A stretch of DNA of 43,454 nucleotides, taken from assembly GCA_963169215.1 (NCBI GenBank), contig CAUJEE010000092.1, forward strand, positions 1 through 43,454, in the 5' to 3' direction. The notes beneath the pieces are model-generated. The model was not told the origin of the DNA. It saw nothing but the letters and a program-made list of their open reading frames with translations, and searched no databases. Shown here in pieces: positions 30,853 through 37,802 of this stretch; positions within the stretch are counted from its first letter, which is position 1; every line of letters begins with the position of its first letter. The position numbers and the translations under genes are program-made. The stretch is from Actinomycetota bacterium. Lineage in GTDB: Bacteria > Actinomycetota > Acidimicrobiia > Acidimicrobiales > Ilumatobacteraceae.

Positions 30853-32142
30853 GTGATCGACGTCCGCCTGCTGCGCAACGACCCCGGCGGTGTCCGCACC
30901 GCGCTCGCCCGCCGCGGCAAGCCGGAGGTGATGGCCCAGTTCGAGCGCGCGCTGGTGGTGGAGGGCGCCGCTCGCGAGCTACAGGCTCGCCGCGAGGCCT
31001 TGCGCGCGGAGGTGAACGAGCTGTCGAAGCAGGTCGGCCTCGCCCGCCGCGACGGCGACGCTTCGGCTGCGGACGCGTTGCAAGCCAAGAGCCGCGACCT
31101 CGGCGCGCAGGAGGCGACGATCGCCGGCGAGGCCGATGCGTTGCAGGCCGAGTTGCGCGACCTACTGCTGCGCATCCCCAACCTGCCCCACACCGATGCG
31201 CCCGACGGCAAGGACGACGGCGACAACCCGGTGGTGAAGGGGCCGTTCGTGCCCGATTCGTTCGCCGAGCACCAGCGTGTGCCGCACTGGGAGACTGCCG
31301 CCGCGCTCGGCATTCTCGACAACGAACGGGCGACCAAGATCAGCGGGGCGATGTTCACCATGCAGCGCGGTGCAGGGGCAACGATGTCGCGAGCGTTGTG
31401 CCAGTACGCGCTCGACATGAACAGCGATGCGTTCGAGGAGATCCGCCCGCCGTCGCTGGTCACCACCGCCACGCTCACTGCCACCGGGCAGTTGCCCAAG
31501 TTCGCCGACGACGCGTACGCGATCGAGCGCGACGACCTGTGGTGCATCCCCACCGCCGAGGTGCCGCTCACCAGCATCTACGCCGGCGAGGTGCTCGACG
31601 TGGACACCCTGCCCAAGCGGATGATGGCTCACACCTCGTGCTACCGGCGCGAAGCAGGCTCGGCCGGCCGCGACACGCGCGGGATGCTGCGCGCCCACGA
31701 GTTCGACAAGGTAGAGATCCTCGCCGTCACCACACCCGAGCAGGGGCCGGCGATGCTGATCGAGCTGCGCGACCGTGCCGAGGCGCTGATCAGTGGCCTC
31801 GGCCTGCCCTACCGGATCATCGAGATCTGCACCGGCGACATGGGTCAGAGCCACCATCGCAGCTTCGACCTGGAGGTGTATGCACCCGGGTGCGACAACT
31901 GGTTGGAGGTCAGCTCGGTGAGCTGGTTCGGCGACTACCAGGCCCGTCGCGCCGACATTCGTTACAAGGTGCTGGGCGAGAAGGGCACCACGGTGGCCAA
32001 CACGCTCAACGGCTCGGCGCTGGCCGTGCCACGCGTGTGGGCCGCGATCATCGAGAACTTCCGCCGGCCCGACGGCAGTGTCGCCGTGCCTGCCGTGCTG
32101 CACAAGTACATGCGCGGCATCGAGGTGATCGGGCCGCGATGA
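30853..32142 (+). CDS. serS: Seryl-tRNA synthetase
   Basis: A 429-residue class II synthetase. The N-terminal antiparallel coiled coil (about 25-105: ALVVEGAARELQARREALRAEVNELSKQ) contacts the long variable arm of tRNA-Ser. The catalytic core contains LWCIPTAEVPLTSIY, the motif 2 loop YRREAGSAGRDTRGMLRAHEFDKVEI and motif 3 TLNGSALAVPRVWAAIIENFRR. It charges, among others, the two tRNA-Ser genes found at 4.1 and 5.2 kb. The GTG start follows TAGCCT directly. It overlaps pdxH by ATGA. Confidence 0.95.
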   Translation: MIDVRLLRNDPGGVRTALARRGKPEVMAQFERALVVEGAARELQARREALRAEVNELSKQVGLARRDGDASAADALQAKSRDLGAQEATIAGEADALQAELRDLLLRIPNLPHTDAPDGKDDGDNPVVKGPFVPDSFAEHQRVPHWETAAALGILDNERATKISGAMFTMQRGAGATMSRALCQYALDMNSDAFEEIRPPSLVTTATLTATGQLPKFADDAYAIERDDLWCIPTAEVPLTSIYAGEVLDVDTLPKRMMAHTSCYRREAGSAGRDTRGMLRAHEFDKVEILAVTTPEQGPAMLIELRDRAEALISGLGLPYRIIEICTGDMGQSHHRSFDLEVYAPGCDNWLEVSSVSWFGDYQARRADIRYKVLGEKGTTVANTLNGSALAVPRVWAAIIENFRRPDGSVAVPAVLHKYMRGIEVIGPR

Positions 32143-32828
32143 GCGGTTCGCCCGACCCCGCCGAACACCGTGCCGAACACACGGTCGAACATCTCGCCGG
32201 TCATCGCTTCGACTACGAGACGGCGGGCCTCGACGTGGCCGACGTCGACGCCGATCCGATGGTGCAGTGGCGGCGCTGGTTCGACGAGGCGGTCGAGGCC
32301 GGGTGCACCGAGCCGAATGCATTCGTGTTGTCGACTGTCGATGCCGACGGCTGGCCGCAGTCGCGCTATCTGCTGCTGCGCGGCGCCGACGAACGCGGCT
32401 TCACCTGCTTCACCAACTACGAGTCGGCCAAGAGCCACGAGCTGACGGCGACCGGGCGGGCGTCGATGCTGTTCACCTGGTTGCAGTTGCACCGGCAGGT
32501 GCGAGTGACGGTTGTTGCCGAGCGCGTGCCCGAGGCGGAGAGCGACGACTACTTCGCGTCGCGGCCGCGGATGTCGCAGGTGGGGGCCTGGGCCTCACCG
32601 CAGTCGCAGCCGATCCCCGATCGTGCGTGGTTGGAGGATCGCGTGCAGCAGATGGCGGACACCTTCGGCGACGGCGATGTGCTGCGGCCTGCGTTCTGGG
32701 GTGGCTGGCTGTTGCGGCCGATGGCATTCGAGTTCTGGCAGGGCCGTCCCAGCCGGCTCCATGACCGCCTGCGCTACACGCCTGCAGCCGACAGCGACGG
32801 CTGGCAGATCGACCGCCTCTCCCCCTGA
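32139..32828 (+). CDS. pdxH: Pyridoxamine 5'-phosphate oxidase
   Basis: A 229-residue FMN enzyme that makes pyridoxal 5'-phosphate. Family motifs are PNAFVLSTVDADGWPQSRYLLLRGADERGF, FTNYESAKSHEL, RQVRVTVVAERVPEAESDDYFASRPRMSQVGAWAS and FWGGWLLRP followed by EFWQGRPSRLHDR. The ATG lies in an ATGA overlap with serS, so it is co-translated. A His/Glu-rich 30-residue N-terminal extension precedes the core. Its product is the cofactor of the decarboxylase at 40.8 kb. It ends 3 bp from the convergent ccdA. Confidence 0.93.
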   Translation: MSGSPDPAEHRAEHTVEHLAGHRFDYETAGLDVADVDADPMVQWRRWFDEAVEAGCTEPNAFVLSTVDADGWPQSRYLLLRGADERGFTCFTNYESAKSHELTATGRASMLFTWLQLHRQVRVTVVAERVPEAESDDYFASRPRMSQVGAWASPQSQPIPDRAWLEDRVQQMADTFGDGDVLRPAFWGGWLLRPMAFEFWQGRPSRLHDRLRYTPAADSDGWQIDRLSP

Positions 32829-32831
32829 CCC

Positions 32832-33704
32832 TCAGGTGGCGGGTTGGTGGTCGCGGCGACGCTTGTTCCACACCGCGAACGCCACCGCGCCTGCGACTAC
32901 CAGCACCGACAGCCACACGATCATGCTCTGATTGCGGCGCACGAACGCGCTCAGATCGGTCTGCCAGGATTCGGCGCCGGAGATCACCCCCGGCGTCGAC
33001 GTGTCGTCGGTGATGCCGGTGTACCAGTAGTAGGCCAGGTACATGCCGGTGAGCAGCACGAACACGCCGGCGATGTACTCGAACCACTCCATGCCCTTGC
33101 GAAGTAGCCGCAGCAGTGCAGTGTTGGCCAGCGCGAGTGTGACTGTCAGCCCGGTCACCAGCAGCGCCATGCCGAGGCCGTACAGCGCGACACCGGCGAC
33201 ACCAGTGAGCACACCATCGGTGGTGACGCCGCCGAGCACGACGGAGATGAATCCGGGCAGGGTGCAGCCGAGCGAGGCGACCGCGTAGGCGATGCCGAAC
33301 ACGAACATGCTGCGCACCGAGCGGTCGCGGCGGCCGACGTCGAGCTTGGGGGTGGTGAACGGCAGCCGGTACCCGAACAGCATGGCGATGCCGAGCACCA
33401 CCAGCGCGAGCCCCATGACCAACGCCAGGTAGGGCGCCTGGTCCATGAACCAGCGCGTGCTCCACTTGGTGATCACGCCGATTACGACGAACACCGACAT
33501 GAACCCGGCCGACACCGACAGGCTCACCGCCAGCGCGCGAGTGATCGACGTCTTCTCCGCCCCCGGCCGCAGGTTCTCCATGCCGAGGAAGTAGAGGAGG
33601 TAGGTGGGCAGCAGCACGAAGCCGCACGGATTGATCGCGGCCAGCAGGCCCTGGGTGAAGCCGTTGGCCAACCGTGGGTCGAGGGCGAGCAGGGTGGCGG
33701 TCAC
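32832..33704 (-). CDS. ccdA: CcdA/DsbD-type transmembrane thiol reductant carrier
   Basis: A 290-residue membrane protein with six core helices and a seventh near the C-terminus. The redox Cys pair is visible as AAINPCGFVLLP near residue 27 and SLGCTLPGFISVVLGG near residue 140. It carries electrons from cytoplasmic thioredoxin across the membrane, for cytochrome c maturation or other extracytoplasmic thiols. It overlaps the thioredoxin-like gene by four bases, as expected for a working pair. An extra C-terminal segment of about 70 residues precedes the basic tail NKRRRDHQP. Confidence 0.88.
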   Translation of the reverse strand: MTATLLALDPRLANGFTQGLLAAINPCGFVLLPTYLLYFLGMENLRPGAEKTSITRALAVSLSVSAGFMSVFVVIGVITKWSTRWFMDQAPYLALVMGLALVVLGIAMLFGYRLPFTTPKLDVGRRDRSVRSMFVFGIAYAVASLGCTLPGFISVVLGGVTTDGVLTGVAGVALYGLGMALLVTGLTVTLALANTALLRLLRKGMEWFEYIAGVFVLLTGMYLAYYWYTGITDDTSTPGVISGAESWQTDLSAFVRRNQSMIVWLSVLVVAGAVAFAVWNKRRRDHQPAT

Positions 33705-34258
33705 GCGAGCAGCTCCTGCACATACTGTTCGAGCTCGGCTTCGTCGAGCTGGCCGGTCTGGCGCACGACGGTGCCATCGGGCGCGACGAACAGGGTGACC
33801 GGGAACGCGGCCAATCCGGAGGCCACGATGAACTCGCCGTTGGTGTCGTAGAGCAGCTCGTACTGCACGCCCTTGTCGCGGGCGAACTGCTCCTCGATGG
33901 CACTGGCACCGAGGTAGTCGATGCCCACGAAGCGCACCCGGTCGCCGTAGCGCTGGTGCACGGCAGCGAAGGCGGGCAACTCCTCCCGGCAGGGGATGCA
34001 GGTCGACGACCAGACGTTGAGCACCAGCGGCTGACCGGTAAGCGACGCGATGCGTACGTCAGCGCCTTCCAGCGTCTGCACCGTGGCATCGGCGAGCGGT
34101 TCGCCGCGCACGTCGTCGTTGGTTTCGATCAGGCCGACGTCAACGTCTGGACCGTCGCTGGTGTCGCTGCCGTTCTGGGCGATGGCCCAGCCGATGGCCG
34201 TGGACATCACCGCCGACACGGCCAACGAGCCGAACAGCAGCCGCTTGCGAACCTGCAC
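33701..34258 (-). CDS. Membrane-anchored thioredoxin-like protein (ResA/TlpA type)
   Basis: A 185-residue protein. A signal anchor (about 7-27: LLFGSLAVSAVMSTAIGWAI) is followed by a thioredoxin fold with the redox motif WSSTCIPCREELPAF and cis-Pro loop GLAAFPVTLF. It is probably reduced by the overlapping CcdA and in turn reduces apocytochrome c or other exported thiols; the fused cytochrome c of CtaC is a local candidate substrate. I choose the GTG complementary to 34256-34258 because TAGCGT (34271-34266) ends 7 nt before it; a GTG at 34267 lies inside that hexamer. Confidence 0.85.
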   Translation of the reverse strand: MQVRKRLLFGSLAVSAVMSTAIGWAIAQNGSDTSDGPDVDVGLIETNDDVRGEPLADATVQTLEGADVRIASLTGQPLVLNVWSSTCIPCREELPAFAAVHQRYGDRVRFVGIDYLGASAIEEQFARDKGVQYELLYDTNGEFIVASGLAAFPVTLFVAPDGTVVRQTGQLDEAELEQYVQELLA

Positions 34259-34265
34259 GACTGCC

Positions 34266-34271
34266 ACGCTA
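34266..34271 (-). promoter_or_regulatory. -10 element TAGCGT, leaderless thioredoxin-like gene
   Basis: TAGCGT on the minus strand ends 7 nt before the GTG at 34258, between that gene and the terminator of whiB7. Confidence 0.5.
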
Positions 34272-34283
34272 CCGGTGCCCCCT

Positions 34284-34322
34284 CGCCGCCGGTGGGTCGC
34301 CTAAGCGTCGCCACCGGCGGCG
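34284..34322 (-). terminator. GC-rich hairpin after whiB7
   Basis: A perfect 12-bp stem (34284-34295 with 34311-34322) and a 15-nt loop, beginning 15 nt beyond the whiB7 stop. There is no T-run, as is common for high-GC actinobacterial terminators. Confidence 0.55.
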
Positions 34323-34336
34323 GTCGGGGGATCTGG

Positions 34337-34723
34337 TCAGGCGACCCGTTCCGACCGCGAGCGGTCAGCCACAAGGTGCGGGGGGATCGGCACTTCCTCG
34401 ACGGCTACGACCGGGCGGGGGTGCTTGGGGGGTCGGCCACGTGGTCGCTTGACGGCGACGACGCGCCGGTTCTCGACCAGTTCGCCGCCCCACACCCCCC
34501 ACGGCTCGGCGCGTTCGAGCGCGCCCGCGAGGCAGTCGTCGGCAAGTTTGCACTTGCCGCAGATCGCCTTCGCCCGGGCGGTGTCGAGCGGGCTGTCGGA
34601 GAAGAACAGGTGGGTGAGGGTGCCGTGACCGTCGGCGCAGCGCGGGGTGGCGACGCGCACGGCGATCGGTTCGACGATCTCGTCGAACTCGGTGATGTCG
34701 AGGTGTTCGTTGAGGGTGTACAT
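34337..34723 (-). CDS. whiB7: WhiB7-type Fe-S transcription factor
   Basis: A 128-residue Wbl protein. The four cluster cysteines are Cys29, Cys55, Cys58 and Cys64 (ICGKCKLADDCL). The turn AEPWGVWGGE (about 72-81) contacts sigma factor, and an AT-hook (KRPRGRPPK, 92-100) marks the WhiB7 subclass rather than WhiB1-4. About 28 extra residues follow the hook. In mycobacteria and Streptomyces, WhiB7/WblC switches on intrinsic antibiotic resistance when translation is inhibited. GAGAGAAG lies 7-14 nt before the ATG. Only 42 nt separate the ATG from a strong terminator hairpin and no promoter fits in between, so expression must read through that hairpin. Confidence 0.93.
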   Translation of the reverse strand: MYTLNEHLDITEFDEIVEPIAVRVATPRCADGHGTLTHLFFSDSPLDTARAKAICGKCKLADDCLAGALERAEPWGVWGGELVENRRVVAVKRPRGRPPKHPRPVVAVEEVPIPPHLVADRSRSERVA

Positions 34724-34765
34724 CGGGGGCTTCTCTCGGAGCGGTTGGAAGGTGGAAAACCAGAA

Positions 34766-34797
34766 AGGCCGTCGGGATCCTGTGATCCCGACGGCCT
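34766..34797 (-). terminator. Intrinsic terminator in the whiB7 leader
   Basis: A perfect 14-bp stem (34784-34797 with 34766-34779) and a 4-nt loop. On the minus strand it is followed by tttctggttttcc. It lies between the leader reading frame and whiB7 and would stop transcription before the gene. Confidence 0.85.
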
Positions 34798-34848
34798 CGG
34801 AGGCGCTTACGACGCTTGGTTACGTCGTGGCCATCCCGAGGTGTCGGG
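34787..34848 (-). promoter_or_regulatory. Antiterminator helix of the whiB7 leader
   Basis: On the minus strand, 34848-34836 (CCCGACACCTCGG) pairs with 34800-34787 (CCGAGGCCGTCGGG): 12 bp interrupted by one small internal loop. The second arm shares 11 bases with the 5' arm of the terminator, so the two hairpins exclude each other. The first arm is inside the last codons of the leader reading frame. TGTCGG at 34908-34903 could pair with CCGACA in the first arm and disrupt it in turn. Confidence 0.65.
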
Positions 34849-35005
34849 CGGTGGGCTTGGTGGTTGCCGCGAAAGTGGAATTCATGCGGTGCTGGCTGGC
34901 GGCCGACAGATCTCGCCACAGGTAGCCGATGCCCGACCCGCTGGTGCACGGGCGCGCTACGGCGGCCACCGGGGCCGTGCTGCGGGCGAGTGTGCTGCGG
35001 ATCAT
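34820..35005 (-). CDS. Leader reading frame (uORF) upstream of whiB7
   Basis: A minus-strand open frame of 61 codons from the ATG at 35005 (67 from an ATG at 35023), ending in TAA at 34822-34820, between orn and the terminator. Codons are GC-ending as in real genes. The stop lies in the loop of the antiterminator helix, and codons for ARHLG form its 5' arm, so a terminating ribosome would block that helix. The real start is unclear: the TATAGG promoter lies only 3 nt before the ATG at 35005, so translation may begin at a later in-frame GTG, or at an ATG that gives 21 codons (MNSTFAATTKP...). No family is recognised. Confidence 0.4.
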   Translation of the reverse strand: MIRSTLARSTAPVAAVARPCTSGSGIGYLWRDLSAASQHRMNSTFAATTKPTARHLGMATT

Positions 35006-35008
35006 CGC

Positions 35009-35037
35009 CCTATAGGCAAGCATGCCGGGCCGACGAA
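35009..35037 (-). promoter_or_regulatory. Candidate whiB7 leader promoter
   Basis: On the minus strand TTCGTC (35037-35032), a 17-bp spacer and TATAGG (35014-35009). The AT-rich AATAAT (35051-35046), rare in this GC-rich DNA, lies a few bases upstream, as expected for AT-hook binding by WhiB7 at its own promoter. Confidence 0.45.
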
Positions 35038-35046
35038 TGCAACCGA

Positions 35047-35622
35047 TTATTCGCCGGCGGCCGGCGCCGGCGACGGGGCCGGCGCTGGCTGGGGCACGAA
35101 CACGTGCTCGCGGTAGTGACGCAACTCGGCGACGCTCTCGCGGATGTCGTCGAGGGCGCGGTGGGCGCCCTGCTTCTGGCGCAGGGTGTCGAGCGTGGCG
35201 GGGTACCAGCGGCGTACCAGCTCTTTGATGCTGCTCACGTCGACGCTGCGGTAGTGCAGGTGGTTCTCGATCTCGGGTAGATAGGCCGCGAGGAAGCGCC
35301 GGTCCATGCCGATCGAGTTGCCGCACAACGGCACCTTGCGTGGCTCGGGCACGTGCTGCTTGATGAACTCCAACGTCAGGCGCCCAGCCTCGTCGAGAGT
35401 GATCGTCGACGACCGGATCGCGGTCAGCAGGCCGCTGCGGGTGTGCATGTCCACCACTACCGGATCCATCGCCGCCAGCTGCGCCTCCGTTGCTTGCACC
35501 ACCAGGTCGGGACCCTCGGCCACCACGTTGAGGTCGTCGTCGGTGATGATGGTCGCAATCTCGACGATGACATCGACCGCCGGGTCGAGTCCGGTCATCT
35601 CCAGGTCCATCCACACCAGCAC
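35047..35622 (-). CDS. orn: Oligoribonuclease
   Basis: A 191-residue DEDDh 3'-5' exoribonuclease. Visible catalytic residues are Asp6 and Glu8 (WMDLEMTGLDP), DMHTRSGL, and the distal HRALDDIRESVAELRHYREH with His and Asp. It degrades diribonucleotides, including pGpG from c-di-GMP. The Pro/Ala-rich tail PAPAPSPAPAAGE is a lineage feature. I start it at the GTG complementary to 35620-35622, since TAGCCT (35635-35630) ends 7 nt before it; the Met four residues later is the usual database start. It lies upstream of the whiB7 leader on the same strand. Confidence 0.93.
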   Translation of the reverse strand: MLVWMDLEMTGLDPAVDVIVEIATIITDDDLNVVAEGPDLVVQATEAQLAAMDPVVVDMHTRSGLLTAIRSSTITLDEAGRLTLEFIKQHVPEPRKVPLCGNSIGMDRRFLAAYLPEIENHLHYRSVDVSSIKELVRRWYPATLDTLRQKQGAHRALDDIRESVAELRHYREHVFVPQPAPAPSPAPAAGE

Positions 35623-35629
35623 GACAGGG

Positions 35630-35651
35630 AGGCTAGGCCACCGACTACCGT
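35630..35651. promoter_or_regulatory. Divergent leaderless promoters, orn and Nudix gene
   Basis: TAGCCT on the minus strand (35635-35630) is 7 nt before the orn GTG. TACCGT on the plus strand (35646-35651) is 9 nt before the Nudix ATG at 35661. The starts are only 38 bp apart. Confidence 0.55.
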
Positions 35652-35660
35652 GCTCAACGC

Positions 35661-36269
35661 ATGAGTGACAGCGAGACTCCGATTCGGCCGGCGGCGACGG
35701 TGCTGCTCGTTCGCGACACCCCGGCGGGCCTGGAGGTGCTGATGCAGCGGCGCAACTCGACAATGGTGTTCGCGTCCGGCACCTATGTGTTCCCTGGCGG
35801 GCGAGTCGACGAGGCCGACGGTGTCGGCGACGATGCCTACCGTACGGCCGCGGTGCGCGAGTGCCAGGAGGAAGCAGGCCTGGTGATCGCTGCCGACGAC
35901 CTGGTGTGGATGGCCAACTGGATCACCCCCCGTGGCGAGGCGCGCCGCTTCGACACCCGCTTCTTCGTCGCTGTCGCCCCAGAGGGGCAAGACGCCGACC
36001 ACGATGGCGCGGAGGCGGTGGAGACGGTGTGGGTCAACCCCGACCTCGGTCTCGCGCGGGCGGAGGCCAAGGAGTGGGCGATGCTGCCGCCCACGCTGTG
36101 GTGCCTGCAGCAGCTACGCGAGCACGACACCGCGTCGGCCGTGATGCAGTGGGCGCGCACCATCGGCGTGCCTCCCGCAGTACGTGTGCGCCTCAAGCGC
36201 GATGGCGAGGGCAAGCCGTTCGGCATCGCCGTGCCCTCCGACCCCGACTACGACGACTGGCCCGACTGA
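35661..36269 (+). CDS. Nudix hydrolase (NUDT7/NUDT19-like)
   Basis: A 202-residue protein. It starts with a beta strand and the typical LEVLMQRRNSTMVFASGTYVFPGG segment. The Nudix box is split by a short insertion: GGRVDEADGVGDDAYRTAAVRECQEEAGL, with the REcqEEaGL helix intact. This arrangement, with FPGGRVDEAD, is seen in NUDT19/CoA-pyrophosphatase-like members; the substrate (CoA esters or other nucleoside diphosphates) is not certain. Its 3' end overlaps the convergent mrp gene by 22 bp. Confidence 0.85.
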   Translation: MSDSETPIRPAATVLLVRDTPAGLEVLMQRRNSTMVFASGTYVFPGGRVDEADGVGDDAYRTAAVRECQEEAGLVIAADDLVWMANWITPRGEARRFDTRFFVAVAPEGQDADHDGAEAVETVWVNPDLGLARAEAKEWAMLPPTLWCLQQLREHDTASAVMQWARTIGVPPAVRVRLKRDGEGKPFGIAVPSDPDYDDWPD

Positions 36270-37438
36270 CCGGCGTCGAGCGCCGCCGCCACCATCTGCA
36301 GCATGCGGGCGCTGCATCCGGCCATGTTCGCCGGTGGGGCGACCTCGTCGACGATGCGCCGGGCGATGGCACGAAACTCGTCCGCGGCGCGCCCGCTGCC
36401 GGCCAGCGCCACCGGCGTGCCCGCATCGCCACCGGCGGCCACCGTCGGTTCGATCGGCACCTGACCGAGCAGCGAAACACCGATCTCGTCGGCCAGCGCC
36501 TGCCCCCCTCCTGTGCCGAACAGGGCGTAGGTCTCGCCGTGCTCGCAGGTGAACTCGCTCATGTTCTCCACCACCCCGCACACGCGCAGGAAGCTGCGCC
36601 GGGCCATGTCGGCCGCCCGCGCGGCCACCCGCTGCGCGGCCAGCGCGGGGGTGGTGACGATCAGGATGTCGGTGCGCGGCAGCATGCGGGCGAGGCCCAT
36701 CTGCACGTCGCCGGTGCCGGGGGGCATGTCGATGAACAGGTAGTCGAGTTCGCCCCACTGCACGTCATTGAGGAACTGCTCGACGGCCTTGGACAGCATC
36801 AGCCCGCGCCACATCAGCGCGGTGCTCTCCTCCACGAGGAACCCCGTACTCACCACCTCCAGTCGGCCGCGACCGACGGGCAGGCTGTTGGGGATGATGC
36901 GCGGCTTGTCGACGCCTTCGATGCGGCGCGCCTCCAGCGGCTCGTCGATGCCCAACAGGCGTGGCACGGAGAAACCCCAGATGTCGGCGTCGAGTACCCC
37001 GACGGTGAAGCCCTGGGCGGCGACGGCGACGGCAACGTTCACCGTCACCGAGCTCTTGCCCACGCCGCCCTTGCCGCTGGCGACGGCGATCACCCTGGTG
37101 GTGTTGGGCACGTTGGTGGTCGCGGCCTGCTCACGAGCATTCCAGCGGGCCTTGGTCATCACCTCGCTGCGCTCCTCGGCGGTCATCTCGCCCCACTCGA
37201 TGCGCACGTCGGTGACGCCGGGGTGAACCGCCACCCGGCTCTCCACGTCCTTCTTGATCTGCGCCCGCAGAGGGCAACCGCGAATGGTGAGCTTGACCTC
37301 CACGGTCACCACGCCGTCGGGGTCGACCGACACCGCGGGCACCATGCCGAGGCTGACGATGTCGGCCCCCAGTTCGGGGTCGATCACCGAACGCAACAGC
37401 GAGGTGATGGTCTCGGCGTCGGGCGGCGGGGCATTCAC
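36248..37438 (-). CDS. mrp: Mrp/ApbC-type Fe-S cluster carrier ATPase
   Basis: A 396-residue protein. The N-terminal MIP18 (DUF59) domain (about 1-95: ITSLLRSVIDPELGADIVSLGMV, TIRGCPLRAQIKKDVE) is followed by a deviant Walker A P-loop GKGGVGKS (122-129), then DADIWGFSVPRLLG, DYLFIDMPPGTGDVQ and the VVENMSEFTCEHG segment. The CxxC often found there in other phyla is reduced to one Cys, as in several actinobacterial homologues. It loads Fe-S clusters onto apoproteins. The GTG complementary to 37436-37438 is chosen because TAGCAT (37451-37446) ends 7 nt before it. It is divergent from erpA. Confidence 0.92.
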   Translation of the reverse strand: MNAPPPDAETITSLLRSVIDPELGADIVSLGMVPAVSVDPDGVVTVEVKLTIRGCPLRAQIKKDVESRVAVHPGVTDVRIEWGEMTAEERSEVMTKARWNAREQAATTNVPNTTRVIAVASGKGGVGKSSVTVNVAVAVAAQGFTVGVLDADIWGFSVPRLLGIDEPLEARRIEGVDKPRIIPNSLPVGRGRLEVVSTGFLVEESTALMWRGLMLSKAVEQFLNDVQWGELDYLFIDMPPGTGDVQMGLARMLPRTDILIVTTPALAAQRVAARAADMARRSFLRVCGVVENMSEFTCEHGETYALFGTGGGQALADEIGVSLLGQVPIEPTVAAGGDAGTPVALAGSGRAADEFRAIARRIVDEVAPPANMAGCSARMLQMVAAALDAGQSGQSS

Positions 37439-37445
37439 GAAGTAA

Positions 37446-37470
37446 ATGCTACGGGAATTCGCGCTACACT
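37446..37470. promoter_or_regulatory. Divergent leaderless promoters, mrp and erpA
   Basis: TAGCAT on the minus strand (37451-37446) is 7 nt before the mrp GTG. TACACT on the plus strand (37465-37470) is 8 nt before the erpA ATG at 37479. The two starts are 40 bp apart, so a regulator binding there would control both Fe-S genes. Confidence 0.55.
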
Positions 37471-37478
37471 CCGCCTTC

Positions 37479-37802
37479 ATGATCACCCTCACCGACAACG
37501 CTGCCCGCAAGGTGAAAGAACTCCTGGCCGCCGAGGGGGCAACCGGTCTCGCCCTACGTGTCGCGGTGCGCCCCGGAGGTTGCAGTGGCTTCGCCTACGA
37601 GATGTTCTTCGACGGCGACATCGCTGCCGACGACGAGCAGACCAGCTACGGCGACGAGGTGCGCGTGGTGGTCGATGCGGCCTCGGCGCAACTGCTGACG
37701 GGGGCGACGCTCGACTACAAGGACGGCCTCACCGACGCCGGGTTCGCGATCACCAACCCCAACAGCAACCGCTCGTGCGGTTGCGGCAAGTCGTTCAGCT
37801 GA
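37479..37802 (+). CDS. erpA: A-type Fe-S carrier (HesB/IscA/ErpA family)
   Basis: A 107-residue protein with the three cluster cysteines in the expected pattern: Cys35 (RPGGCSGFAYEM), and Cys100 and Cys102 (NRSCGCGKSF). It passes [2Fe-2S] or [4Fe-4S] clusters to client enzymes; local clients could be WhiB7 or the 2Fe-2S fusion protein at 38.7 kb, but this is inference. The ATG at 37479 is set by TACACT; the open frame 11 codons upstream contains that hexamer. It overlaps the convergent lipoprotein gene by 8 bp. Confidence 0.93.
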   Translation: MITLTDNAARKVKELLAAEGATGLALRVAVRPGGCSGFAYEMFFDGDIAADDEQTSYGDEVRVVVDAASAQLLTGATLDYKDGLTDAGFAITNPNSNRSCGCGKSFS

